Position numbers and translations under genes: made by a program. From assembly GCF_020736365.1 (NCBI RefSeq), contig NZ_CP085988.1:750001-814000 (forward strand): a stretch of 64,000 nt of DNA. Reading direction: 5' to 3'. Below the pieces are notes generated by a model, which had not been told where the DNA came from, made no database searches, and worked only from the letters and a program-made list of their open reading frames with translations. Below are positions 56,211-63,598 of the stretch, piece by piece; the first letter of the stretch is position 1; each line of letters begins with the position of its first letter. This stretch comes from Clostridium sp. M62/1 (GTDB lineage Bacteria > Bacillota > Clostridia > Lachnospirales > Lachnospiraceae).

Positions 56211-56450
56211 ATGGAAGAGAAAAAAAGGGAGACAAAAAAGGGCAAACCGGATGGAATTTCCGGCAGGAGCGTGAGGAGAAAAAGCCTTGACCGGTACTCC
56301 AGAGCAGAGTTTCTGAGGAGGCTTATAGAGGCCGGAATTCTGAAGCGCGATACAGGGGAAGGTGAGAAAAAGAGCTTACAGGAAGGGCAGGCTGTCTGCA
56401 AAAGGAATCAGAGAGAGGGACAGAAGACGGGCCGGGAGGCGAGCCTGTGA
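56211..56450 (+). CDS. Small basic protein, candidate recombination directionality factor
   Basis: Seventy-nine highly charged residues (Lys/Arg/Glu-rich). A likely helical central part, SRAEFLRRLIEAGILKRDTGEG, is the only ordered-looking stretch. AGGAG is well spaced before the ATG, and its TGA overlaps the recombinase GTG (GTGA), so the two are translationally coupled. No family recognised. Serine recombinases need a small partner to excise, and this gene has the right size and place; the role is inferred only from that. Confidence 0.6.
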   Translation: MEEKKRETKKGKPDGISGRSVRRKSLDRYSRAEFLRRLIEAGILKRDTGEGEKKSLQEGQAVCKRNQREGQKTGREASL

Positions 56451-57970
56451 GCCGGCCGGGAGGCGGAAAAGCTGCAGTCTACCAGACAGCTGTGTACATC
56501 AGGCTTTCCAGGGAGGACGGCGATAAGGCAGAGAGCGACAGCGTGGGAAATCAGAGAAAGCTTCTGATGGATTTTCTTAAGTCGGAGCCGGAGCTTTCCC
56601 TGTTTTCTGAGTATGTAGATGACGGCTGGTCGGGGACCAGTTTTAAGCGGCCGGCTTTTGAGCGCATGATCAGGGATATTGAGGCCGGGCTTGTGGACTG
56701 CGTGGCGGTGAAGGATCTGTCGCGCCTGGGCAGAGACTACATTGACACGGGGCGGCTGCTGGAACGATATTTTCCTGACATGGGAGTGAGGTTTATCTCT
56801 CTTGCCGACGGGATTGACAGCAGAAAGCAGGAGTACGACATGCTGCTCCCCATCAAAAACATCTTCAATGAGCAGTATGCCAGAGATATTTCGAGAAAAA
56901 TTCACGCTGTGGTCAGAACCAAGCAGAAGGCCGGAGAGTTTATCGGAGCATTTGCCTGCTACGGCTACCGGAAGTCGCCGTCCGACAAAAACCGCCTGGT
57001 GGTGGATGAGAGGGCAGCTGAGGTGGTGAGGATGATCTTTCAGCTTTTTCTGGAGGGAAAGGGAAAAAATACCATTGCCAGGATGCTGAATGACCGGGGG
57101 ATTCCCTGCCCGTCCGAGTACAAGCGGCTGAACGGGGAAAACTACAGGAACGGAGGGCGTCTTTCGGGACAGTCCTGCTGGACGTATTCCACCGTTAATA
57201 AGATCCTCCACAGCGAGATGTATCTGGGCAATATGGTACAGGGGCGGCGTTTCCAGAGGATGCGGGGGAAGGCAAGGCAGGTGGACAGGGAAAACTGGAT
57301 TGTGGTGGAGGGAACCCATGAGGCAATCATAGACAGGCAGGTATGGGAGCAGACCAGGAAGCTTCTGAAGAGCCGTTATGCCCCGTTTCAGCCTGCAGCA
57401 GGAGAAAATGTGTTTGCCGGCTTTATCAGGTGCGGGGACTGCGGCCGGGCCATGGTCAGAAAGGGAAGAGACCGGTACCTGTGCGGAACTTATGTGCGGG
57501 CCGGAAAGGCCTACTGTTCAGGCCATGGGGTGAAAAGGCAGGAATTGGAGGAGATCGTGCTCGCAGAACTTGCCCGGGCAGTGGAGGAGGAACAGCAGAG
57601 GGGAAGCCTTGCAGAGCTGTTTGAGAGAGCAGAGAAAGGGAGAATGAAACAGGGTACAGGAGCGGTATCAGAAAAGAGAGGGGGGAGGAAAAAGGAGAGG
57701 TGGCAGACGGAGTGGCCGTGGGAACTGGCTGAAAGGGCAGAAAACGGACAGGAGGAGGCCGAAAACGAGGAAAGGGAGGAGGAATTTTGGCCTCTTGCAG
57801 GCGTTTCCGGGATTCTCGTAAGGCGGGATGACAGCTCCATGCGCAGACTCCTTGCACAGATGGCGGAGGAAATCCTGATTTTTGAGGACGGGAGTGTGGA
57901 GCTGGTCTGCCTCTACGGGGATTTGCAGGGAGGAGAAGCGCATCCGGCCCCCTCCTCATGGAGGCAATGA
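56447..57970 (+). CDS. Large serine recombinase
   Basis: A 507-residue site-specific recombinase. The resolvase domain (about 10-160) has catalytic Ser21 in AVYIRLSRED, then DLSRLGRDYIDTGRLLE with the conserved Arg residues. The recombinase domain (about 175-290) contains YGYRKSPSDKNRLVVDERAAEVVRMIF; the zinc-ribbon domain has CGDCGRAM (from Cys329) and CGTYVRAGKAYCSGHG. GTG start with GGGAGG seven bases upstream. Its last three codons and stop lie across attR: the TGA belongs to the cwlD sequence. In an excised circle the frame would run on into the left end for about 22 more codons. Confidence 0.95.
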   Translation: MSRPGGGKAAVYQTAVYIRLSREDGDKAESDSVGNQRKLLMDFLKSEPELSLFSEYVDDGWSGTSFKRPAFERMIRDIEAGLVDCVAVKDLSRLGRDYIDTGRLLERYFPDMGVRFISLADGIDSRKQEYDMLLPIKNIFNEQYARDISRKIHAVVRTKQKAGEFIGAFACYGYRKSPSDKNRLVVDERAAEVVRMIFQLFLEGKGKNTIARMLNDRGIPCPSEYKRLNGENYRNGGRLSGQSCWTYSTVNKILHSEMYLGNMVQGRRFQRMRGKARQVDRENWIVVEGTHEAIIDRQVWEQTRKLLKSRYAPFQPAAGENVFAGFIRCGDCGRAMVRKGRDRYLCGTYVRAGKAYCSGHGVKRQELEEIVLAELARAVEEEQQRGSLAELFERAEKGRMKQGTGAVSEKRGGRKKERWQTEWPWELAERAENGQEEAENEEREEEFWPLAGVSGILVRRDDSSMRRLLAQMAEEILIFEDGSVELVCLYGDLQGGEAHPAPSSWRQ

Positions 57971-57972
57971 TC
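57948..57972 (+). other. attR-like junction
   Basis: Right junction: element bases CCCCCTCCTCATGG joined to cwlD bases AGGCAATGATC. The inferred attP (CCCCCTCCT-CATGG-CAGGGG) has dyad symmetry, CCCC against GGGG around the core, as expected for serine-recombinase sites. Confidence 0.8.
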
Positions 57973-58482
57973 CCGGCAAGGTGGGGGTGGATCAGAGTCT
58001 CGAGAAGGACATTAACCTTGCCATATCAAAAAAGCTGGCTCGCTATCTTGAGCTGGCGGACGTGGAGGTGGTGATGACCCGAAGCGAGGACAAGGGGCTT
58101 TACAGTGAAACGGACAGCAGGAAAAAGTCGGCAGACATGAAGGCCAGATGCAGCCTGATTGACGAGGCAGAGCCGGATCTGGTAGTCAGCATCCATCAGA
58201 ACAGCTACCATGAGGAAAATGTCTCGGGAGGCCAGGTGTTCTACTATAACGGCTCGGTAAAGGGGAAAAAGCTGGCAGAGATTCTGCAGAAACGGTTTGA
58301 CTATGTGCTTGGAGAAAAGAATACAAGACAGGCGAAGGCAAACGACAGCTATTACCTGCTTCTTCATGTGAAAAGCCCCATTGTGATTGTGGAGTGCGGC
58401 TTCCTGAGCAATTATGAGGAGGCGGCCCTGTTAAATACAGATGAATATCAGGACCGCCTCGCGTGGACAATACATATGGGAA

Positions 58483-59616
58483 TTATGGAGTATCTGAACC
58501 GGCGTTAGAGGACGGCTCATTCAGGCAGTCATCTACCAGTGATTTCTCAATCCGGTCTGCGGCCATGGAGCCGGCTGGACGGACATAGTAGTATTCGCCT
58601 GACTCGTCCAGGCTTCCGATTTCAATGGAAAACTCCTTCAGAGAGCTCATCCCGGAACCGTCATCAGAGCCGTTTTCCGCATTTTCGGCATCTTCGGCAT
58701 TTTCATCATCAGAGGAATCTTCCTCAGAGGGCTTTGCAGCTTCTGTCTCATCCTCTGTCTCAGAGCCGGAATCGCTCTGTGAATCTTCCTCCTCGTAGGA
58801 AAACCAGATGACGGCTTGGAGGTTATCAAGACCGTACTGGGACAGCTCGCTGTCCGTGACTTTGTAATCTGCGCAGTCGAAGATGGCAAGGTTCGTGATG
58901 GCTGTGGCCAGATGGTTGGGAACGCTTACGTCCTCCACGCGGTTTTCCTCGCTTTCTTTCGAATCCCGGTACCAGATAAAATTACCTTCGTCATCCTTTC
59001 CAGTACGGATATAGTGGGAGGACTTGCCTTCTGCGTCAATCTTAAATTCCTTCACATCTGCTGTGAAAACAGAGGGAAGCTCATCTGTCTTAAGCCAGTC
59101 ATAGAGTGTGTAATCGGAGTAGTTCATCAGCACATCGCTTATGGTGTAAACATGGCTGTCTCCGCTCTTTATCGCATAGTAATCGCCGTCTTCTGTTTCA
59201 TTTCCGATGGTTATAACGGTATCCTGGCCGTCAGTGCCTGTAAAAGAAAAGGTGGCAGCAGGGGCGTCGAGCCCGTATACGGAAAGGTCCGTAACCTCGC
59301 CCAGATCCCGTTTGGCAGTTATGTCTCCCAGATCATTGGCAAGGGTCTGGACAGAGGCCTGAAGAGCGGGAAAATCGTCGTCCTCCGTATACTTCCATAT
59401 TCCATCTTTGTCCTTCTCAAAGGAGATGGAGGTGCCTGCCGAAGTATAGGAGAGAGCAGCAAGCTCAGCGCAGTCTGTAAACGGGATCACGCCCGCTGCC
59501 TCCGCCTGCTCCCGCTTCCTGTCCTCTCTTGCCGAAAAGCCGGACACAAAGGCATAGGCTGCAGCCAGGGCTGCCAGAAGAAGGCAGCCGATGGCCAGAG
59601 TATGTTTCCTTGACAT
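58483..59616 (-). CDS. DUF4340 domain protein of a Gld-type ABC system
   Basis: A 377-residue protein: N-terminal signal anchor (about 7-24), two DUF4340-type beta-rich repeats (VIPFTDCAELAALSY to about 180 and FTADVKEFKID onward), and an acidic low-complexity insertion (Ser/Asp/Glu, about 275-320). It follows the GldG-like gene by 23 bp in the same operon. DUF4340 proteins regularly accompany GldFG-type ABC transporters; the function is unknown. Its 3' end overlaps the convergent cwlD gene by 26 bp. Confidence 0.85.
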   Translation of the reverse strand: MSRKHTLAIGCLLLAALAAAYAFVSGFSAREDRKREQAEAAGVIPFTDCAELAALSYTSAGTSISFEKDKDGIWKYTEDDDFPALQASVQTLANDLGDITAKRDLGEVTDLSVYGLDAPAATFSFTGTDGQDTVITIGNETEDGDYYAIKSGDSHVYTISDVLMNYSDYTLYDWLKTDELPSVFTADVKEFKIDAEGKSSHYIRTGKDDEGNFIWYRDSKESEENRVEDVSVPNHLATAITNLAIFDCADYKVTDSELSQYGLDNLQAVIWFSYEEEDSQSDSGSETEDETEAAKPSEEDSSDDENAEDAENAENGSDDGSGMSSLKEFSIEIGSLDESGEYYYVRPAGSMAADRIEKSLVDDCLNEPSSNAGSDTP

Positions 59617-59639
59617 ATTTGTCCCTCCTTTTATCTGTT

Positions 59640-61004
59640 CTACAGTTTTCTTCTTTTCATCCAGACGATAAAACCGACAAGAGCCACTGCGGCAGGAATC
59701 ACAAGGATGAAAATAAAGGATAGGGTTCCGCTGCCTGAAATCGTGTTGAAGGTCATCTCAAGGCTCTTTGAAGGGATGGACACATTTTCCACATCCTCAA
59801 AGTTCCAGACTGCTGCGTTCATGAAAATGTCCAGGTTGGTCAGGTTGGAAAATACTTCTGTGATGCCTGGATCAATCAGGGACGGGCAGGAGAACACAAC
59901 GAGACTTGCCTTTCCATTGTCTGTTTCTTTCTCAGCGGAGGCAGCCAGCACAAAGCTTCCCGGTACCTGCTCTGTGTCAGAGACAATGCGCACCGCATTG
60001 TCAGAGGTGGTGAGGAAGGCCTCAGCTGTGACTCCCTCAGGAACAGAATCTGAGATCCTCAGCGCACCGCTCTGGGCCACAAGGGCCAGACTTCTGGAAT
60101 CCAGCGGGCTTGTAATCGGATGGGCGCTGTTATAGATCGGGAACATGTAAAATGGGTTGTTCTGGTAATACCGATCCATATCTGCAGCGTATCCCGGAAG
60201 CTGTTCTATGCCGTAGGCGTCCATAACCTTTTTAAAGTGGGGACGCTCCTCTGTGAGAGGGCCTGACAGAATCATTACATGGCCTCCCCTGTCCAGATAG
60301 GAGAGGATCATGTCTGCTTCGTCCTCGGCCAGATCCGTCTGGGGATTATTGATGATCAGAAGACTGCAGTCCTCGGGCACGGAGCCGGCTGTCAGAAGAT
60401 TTACGTCAGCCAGGGAAAAATTGGATTTTTTCAGCATGGATGTCACAGATTCAGAGAGCTGTGACTCTCCGTGGCTGCCGGTCTGATAGGCGATTTTCTG
60501 AATATCGCTTACCACTCCCTTGATGGCGCTTGTCACCTGTCCCTCTCCGTCAAAGGCAGACTCCTGAGGATAGCCGTACATGGTGTAGGTTGTCTGGATA
60601 ATATCGTCAAAGGGGACAGTTTCCTTTCGGCCTGTATCCTCACAGGAGATCAGAAGGGAATTATTTTCCGCCTCCATAGCCTGCACCTGATCCGGATGGA
60701 GGATGCTGTCAAGGGTTTCCACCTTCACATGGGAGGATGCAGATTCGTACTGCTCCAGGAAATGGGTGATTCTCGTATCCACAGAATCGGGATCAGCCAC
60801 CACATAGATGGTCACATCTTTGTCAAGTCCGTCCAGGACTTCCTTCGTAGTTTCGCCAATCGAGTAGATTTTCGTATTGCTCAGGTCAATTTTTGTCAGA
60901 TTTTCGGGAAGCTTTCCCACAATCATATTAAACAGGATCAGGGCGGCCACCGCAATTAAAGCAAGGATGGCTGTATACCCGCCTCTTTTCAGCTTCTTAT
61001 TCAT
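59640..61004 (-). CDS. GldG-like ABC transporter auxiliary protein
   Basis: A 454-residue protein: N-terminal membrane helix (AILALIAVAALILFNMIVG), a large extracytoplasmic GldG/ABC_transp_aux domain (IYSIGETTKEVLDGLDKDVTIYVVADPD near 48; LLIINNPQTDLAEDEADMILSYLDRGGHVMILSGP near 217-252) and a C-terminal helix followed by KRRKL. It is named for the Flavobacterium gliding genes, but in Firmicutes these systems are uncharacterised. It sits between the permease (10 bp) and the DUF4340 gene. Confidence 0.9.
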   Translation of the reverse strand: MNKKLKRGGYTAILALIAVAALILFNMIVGKLPENLTKIDLSNTKIYSIGETTKEVLDGLDKDVTIYVVADPDSVDTRITHFLEQYESASSHVKVETLDSILHPDQVQAMEAENNSLLISCEDTGRKETVPFDDIIQTTYTMYGYPQESAFDGEGQVTSAIKGVVSDIQKIAYQTGSHGESQLSESVTSMLKKSNFSLADVNLLTAGSVPEDCSLLIINNPQTDLAEDEADMILSYLDRGGHVMILSGPLTEERPHFKKVMDAYGIEQLPGYAADMDRYYQNNPFYMFPIYNSAHPITSPLDSRSLALVAQSGALRISDSVPEGVTAEAFLTTSDNAVRIVSDTEQVPGSFVLAASAEKETDNGKASLVVFSCPSLIDPGITEVFSNLTNLDIFMNAAVWNFEDVENVSIPSKSLEMTFNTISGSGTLSFIFILVIPAAVALVGFIVWMKRRKL

Positions 61005-61014
61005 AATGCCCTCC

Positions 61015-61881
61015 TTAACTCCATCTGCGCTTTTCTACGGACAAAACGGTGAGAAAAATAAAGAAAATAATCGTGCTCACGTACAGTAAAAGTCCGCCTA
61101 TATCCAGGATGTGATCCGCCACAAAGGTCTGGAACACGTCTGTAAATGCCAGTTTTCCCAGCACATCAGAGAGGCTGTGCTCGAGAAGGGACGGCTTTGC
61201 AAAATAGAGGACAGCCAGGACTGCCGCACCGGCCGCCTCCAGCACAAATCCCAGGGCCGCCCAGTCCGTTACCCGGAGAATGATCAGCACTGCCGCTGTC
61301 CAGATGAGGAAAAAGCCCACGGCACATCCAGATGCCGTTGTCGGCAGAAACATCATAAGGCTGGGCCACAGGAACAGAAGAAGCAGCACGCCGAAGGTGG
61401 AAACTGCTGCGATAATCTGGCTTTCTGTCAGGGACGAAAGAAACAGTCCGATGGAGATGTAAACACAGCCCAGCAGAAAATAGGCCAGCAGGGAGGCATA
61501 GTCAGCGGCCAGATACGCCGTGCCGTTTGCCATAATGATGAGAGGACAGAGGGCAGCAACCAGAACCGTTGCGGCGAACACTGTTATCATGGACAGGTAC
61601 TTGCCCAGGACAATCCCCGTGACAGACACAGGGGAGGTTAAGAGAAGCTGGTCAGTCCGGCTCCTTCTCTCATCGGAAAGACTTCTCATGGTCAGGACAG
61701 GAATGGAGAACATCATAATGGACAGCATGCCTGTCAGAGAAAAGGAAAAGTAGGGATAACCGCTTCCCAGGTTGTAGGACATAAAATAAATGCCCAGAAA
61801 AAGTGTCATGAAGGCGATAAAGATACAGCCTGTCATGGAATAAAAATAAGATTTCAGTTCACGTTTATAAATCGCTGCCAT
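61015..61881 (-). CDS. ABC-2 type permease (GldF-like)
   Basis: A 288-residue permease with six or seven helices. The family start MAAIYKRELKSYFYSMTGCIFIAFM and the RSLSDERRSRTDQLLLTSPVSVTGIVLGKYLS loop (about 66-97) are typical of the ABC-2 GldF group. It overlaps the ATPase gene by 17 bp, so the ATPase, permease, GldG and DUF4340 proteins form one operon. Confidence 0.9.
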   Translation of the reverse strand: MAAIYKRELKSYFYSMTGCIFIAFMTLFLGIYFMSYNLGSGYPYFSFSLTGMLSIMMFSIPVLTMRSLSDERRSRTDQLLLTSPVSVTGIVLGKYLSMITVFAATVLVAALCPLIIMANGTAYLAADYASLLAYFLLGCVYISIGLFLSSLTESQIIAAVSTFGVLLLLFLWPSLMMFLPTTASGCAVGFFLIWTAAVLIILRVTDWAALGFVLEAAGAAVLAVLYFAKPSLLEHSLSDVLGKLAFTDVFQTFVADHILDIGGLLLYVSTIIFFIFLTVLSVEKRRWS

Positions 61882-63208
61882 TGCTGTCCTCCTGTTCGGG
61901 GCTTGAAGTTTTGCTCACAGATGAAAGTGAGGAATCGGGTATATCGCTTCCGGCCTGTTCTGTAGCTCCAGAAGTCAAAGCCGGGTCTTCTCCGTGAAGA
62001 TGCACAGATCCTCCTTCTGCAGGCAGGGAGCCGGATACATTCCCGTGATGTCTGGACGGACGCCAGTGCCTCTTTTCTGAAACGTGCTTTCCGGCTCTTC
62101 CACGGCCCGCTGTTTCCTCCCCCTGTTCGGGCTGCTGCTGGCCGGACTGGGTCAGTTCCAGGAATACCTGCTCCAGAGAGGTCTTTTCCAGCTGCATGGA
62201 GAGGATGGGGAGCCTGTTTTCAGATAAGGTATAAAAAATATCTTCTCGGACCCTGACGCTGTCCCTGTCAGGATTCTGAGAGGGAGAGAGGGAGAGGCGC
62301 AGGCTGGTAAGGCAGCTTCGGTCAGAAGCTTTGTCTGCCTCCTGATTTTCAGCCTGCTCTGTCTCTGATTCCATTTCTGATTCCATTTCAGGTTCCATTT
62401 CAGATTTTATCTCAGGTTTCATCTCAGACTTTATTTCAGGCTCCGAGGTCTCGATGGAAGCGATCCCGTCTACAGATGACAGAGCGCTGCTCACTGCATC
62501 AGGGGAGCCCTTCACCGTCATAACCACAGTCTGAGCTCCTGCCATCTGGCTTTCCAGGCTTTCCGGGGTGCCGTTTGCCGCCAGCCTTCCGTGGGAGATA
62601 ATCAGAATATGGTCACAGACGGCGCTGACCTCTGAAAGAATATGGGAACTTAAAATAACCGTGTGCTTTTTCCCCAGAGATTTGATCAGATCACGTATCT
62701 CGATAATCTGTTTCGGATCAAGTCCTACCGTAGGCTCATCGAGGATAATGACAGGCGGCATACCGAGCACAGCCTGGGCCAGACCGACGCGCTGTCTGTA
62801 GCCCTTGGAGAGATTTTTAATCAGACGCCCTTTTACGTCGTTAAGCATCGTCAGCTCCATGGCTTTGGAGACGGCCTCTTCCCTGTCTTTTTTAGGAATC
62901 TTTTTCAATTCGGCTGCAAAGCTTAAGTATTCCAGCACCGTCATATCCAGGTAGAGAGGCGGGATTTCCGGCAGATAGCCGATGAGCCGCCTGGCCTCAT
63001 CCGGTTCCTCCAGAATGTTTTTCCCGTCGATCAGAACCTCCCCGTCAGTAGCGCCCAGGTATCCGGTCATAATGTTCATGGTTGTGGATTTCCCCGCTCC
63101 GTTGGGCCCGAGGAAACCGATAATTTCTCCGTCCCGGATAGTAAAGCTCAGGTGATCCACAGCCAGGCATCCCCCGTAGTCCTTAACGAGATTTTTCACT
63201 TCAATCAA
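61865..63208 (-). CDS. ABC transporter ATP-binding protein (GldA-like) with long tail
   Basis: A 447-residue ATPase. Walker A is GPNGAGKST (about 38), the signature is LSKGYRQRVGLAQA (about 134), Walker B is VIILDEPTVG (about 157), and the H-loop is in ILSSHILSE. After the normal domain (about 235) comes an acidic tandem repeat (SEMKPEIKSEMEPEMESEME) and a low-complexity tail of about 90 residues that is unusual and poorly ordered. The TTG at 63208 is preceded by AGGAGG at eight bases; longer readings have no site. First gene of the minus-strand operon. Confidence 0.9.
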   Translation of the reverse strand: MIEVKNLVKDYGGCLAVDHLSFTIRDGEIIGFLGPNGAGKSTTMNIMTGYLGATDGEVLIDGKNILEEPDEARRLIGYLPEIPPLYLDMTVLEYLSFAAELKKIPKKDREEAVSKAMELTMLNDVKGRLIKNLSKGYRQRVGLAQAVLGMPPVIILDEPTVGLDPKQIIEIRDLIKSLGKKHTVILSSHILSEVSAVCDHILIISHGRLAANGTPESLESQMAGAQTVVMTVKGSPDAVSSALSSVDGIASIETSEPEIKSEMKPEIKSEMEPEMESEMESETEQAENQEADKASDRSCLTSLRLSLSPSQNPDRDSVRVREDIFYTLSENRLPILSMQLEKTSLEQVFLELTQSGQQQPEQGEETAGRGRAGKHVSEKRHWRPSRHHGNVSGSLPAEGGSVHLHGEDPALTSGATEQAGSDIPDSSLSSVSKTSSPEQEDSNGSDL

Positions 63209-63307
63209 GATAGAATCCTCCTTTTTCACCGAGGGCGCAAAACCGCCTGCCCCGAAGCCATAAACCACTCCAGGGCATCAGAAAAACGTCCCCTGCATCT
63301 AGGAGGG

Positions 63308-63370
63308 ATCATAGAAAGAAAAAGTGAAAATTCTGTGTTCATTCTGTGAGAAAACCATGATAATTCTGTG
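63308..63370 (-). promoter_or_regulatory. Phased direct repeats at the probable gld promoter
   Basis: ATTCTGTG (plus strand) occurs at 63330-63337, 63341-63348 and 63363-63370, that is at spacings of 11 and 22 bp on one face of the helix. On the minus strand a TATGAT -10 lies at 63308-63313 with no good -35, and the repeats sit just upstream, as for promoters activated by OmpR/PhoB-type regulators (inference). The rest of the 63209-63598 gap shows only the extended -10 listed next. Confidence 0.5.
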
Positions 63371-63438
63371 TCCTCCCGGGAATCAACCGCAGCAAACGAC
63401 ACCCGAAACAAAAAATGGTACAGCGCGAAGGGAAGATG

Positions 63439-63447
63439 TGGTATACT
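63439..63447 (+). promoter_or_regulatory. Extended -10 element before the jetA-like gene
   Basis: TG-G-TATACT at 63439-63447 with no clear -35. It is the best promoter candidate for the gene starting at 63599. Confidence 0.4.
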
Positions 63448-63598
63448 AGCGAGGAAAATGCATGCCATGCCTGCATGAGCCTGCATTTGACGAGCAGTCC
63501 CCCTACCCGGCAGGAGCAGGGCGCGCCCCGGCAGAAATCCGGATCCTTTCTTGCAGCCCCTTTACGCTCGATTACACCCCATTCAAAGGAGTCACCAC

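Larger units (their letters stand above)
55511..57961 (+). mobile_element. 2451-bp serine-recombinase element inserted in cwlD
   Basis: Boundaries are set by CATGG at 55506-55510 and 57957-57961; deleting one copy with the DNA between restores the amidase reading frame exactly. Inside are a GNAT acetyltransferase, a small basic protein and a large serine recombinase, all in the direction of cwlD. No phage structural, conjugation or replication genes are present. Position, size and gene content fit a skin-like intervening element (compare sigK skin elements, established), but excision here is inferred. Confidence 0.88.
55344..58508 (+). pseudogene. cwlD: cwlD-like amidase gene interrupted by a recombinase element
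   Basis: The gene is split into 55344-55510 and 57962-58508. Joined at the CATGG core they encode 237 residues, the size of Bacillus CwlD: an N-terminal membrane anchor (about 10-32) and an Amidase_3 domain. Zinc/catalytic residues are His55 (DAGHGGNDPG, which exists only after joining), Glu70 (SLEKD), His134 (SIHQNSY) and Glu200 (VECGFLSN). As it stands, the left part ends at 55583 after 30 wrong-frame-like residues from the element, and the right part has no start of its own. CwlD is a sporulation amidase needed for muramic-lactam in spore cortex. TTG start with AGGTGA upstream. The 3' end overlaps the convergent DUF4340 gene by 26 bp. Confidence 0.92.

Noticed and set aside
55344..57970. 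Integrated prophage or conjugative element at cwlD
   Set aside because: The insert is only 2.45 kb and has no structural, replication, relaxase or transfer genes.
57882..58508. A 208-residue protein starting inside the recombinase gene and containing the amidase C-terminal part
   Set aside because: Its first 28 residues are recombinase sequence in another frame and it has no ribosome site. It is the right fragment of the interrupted cwlD gene.
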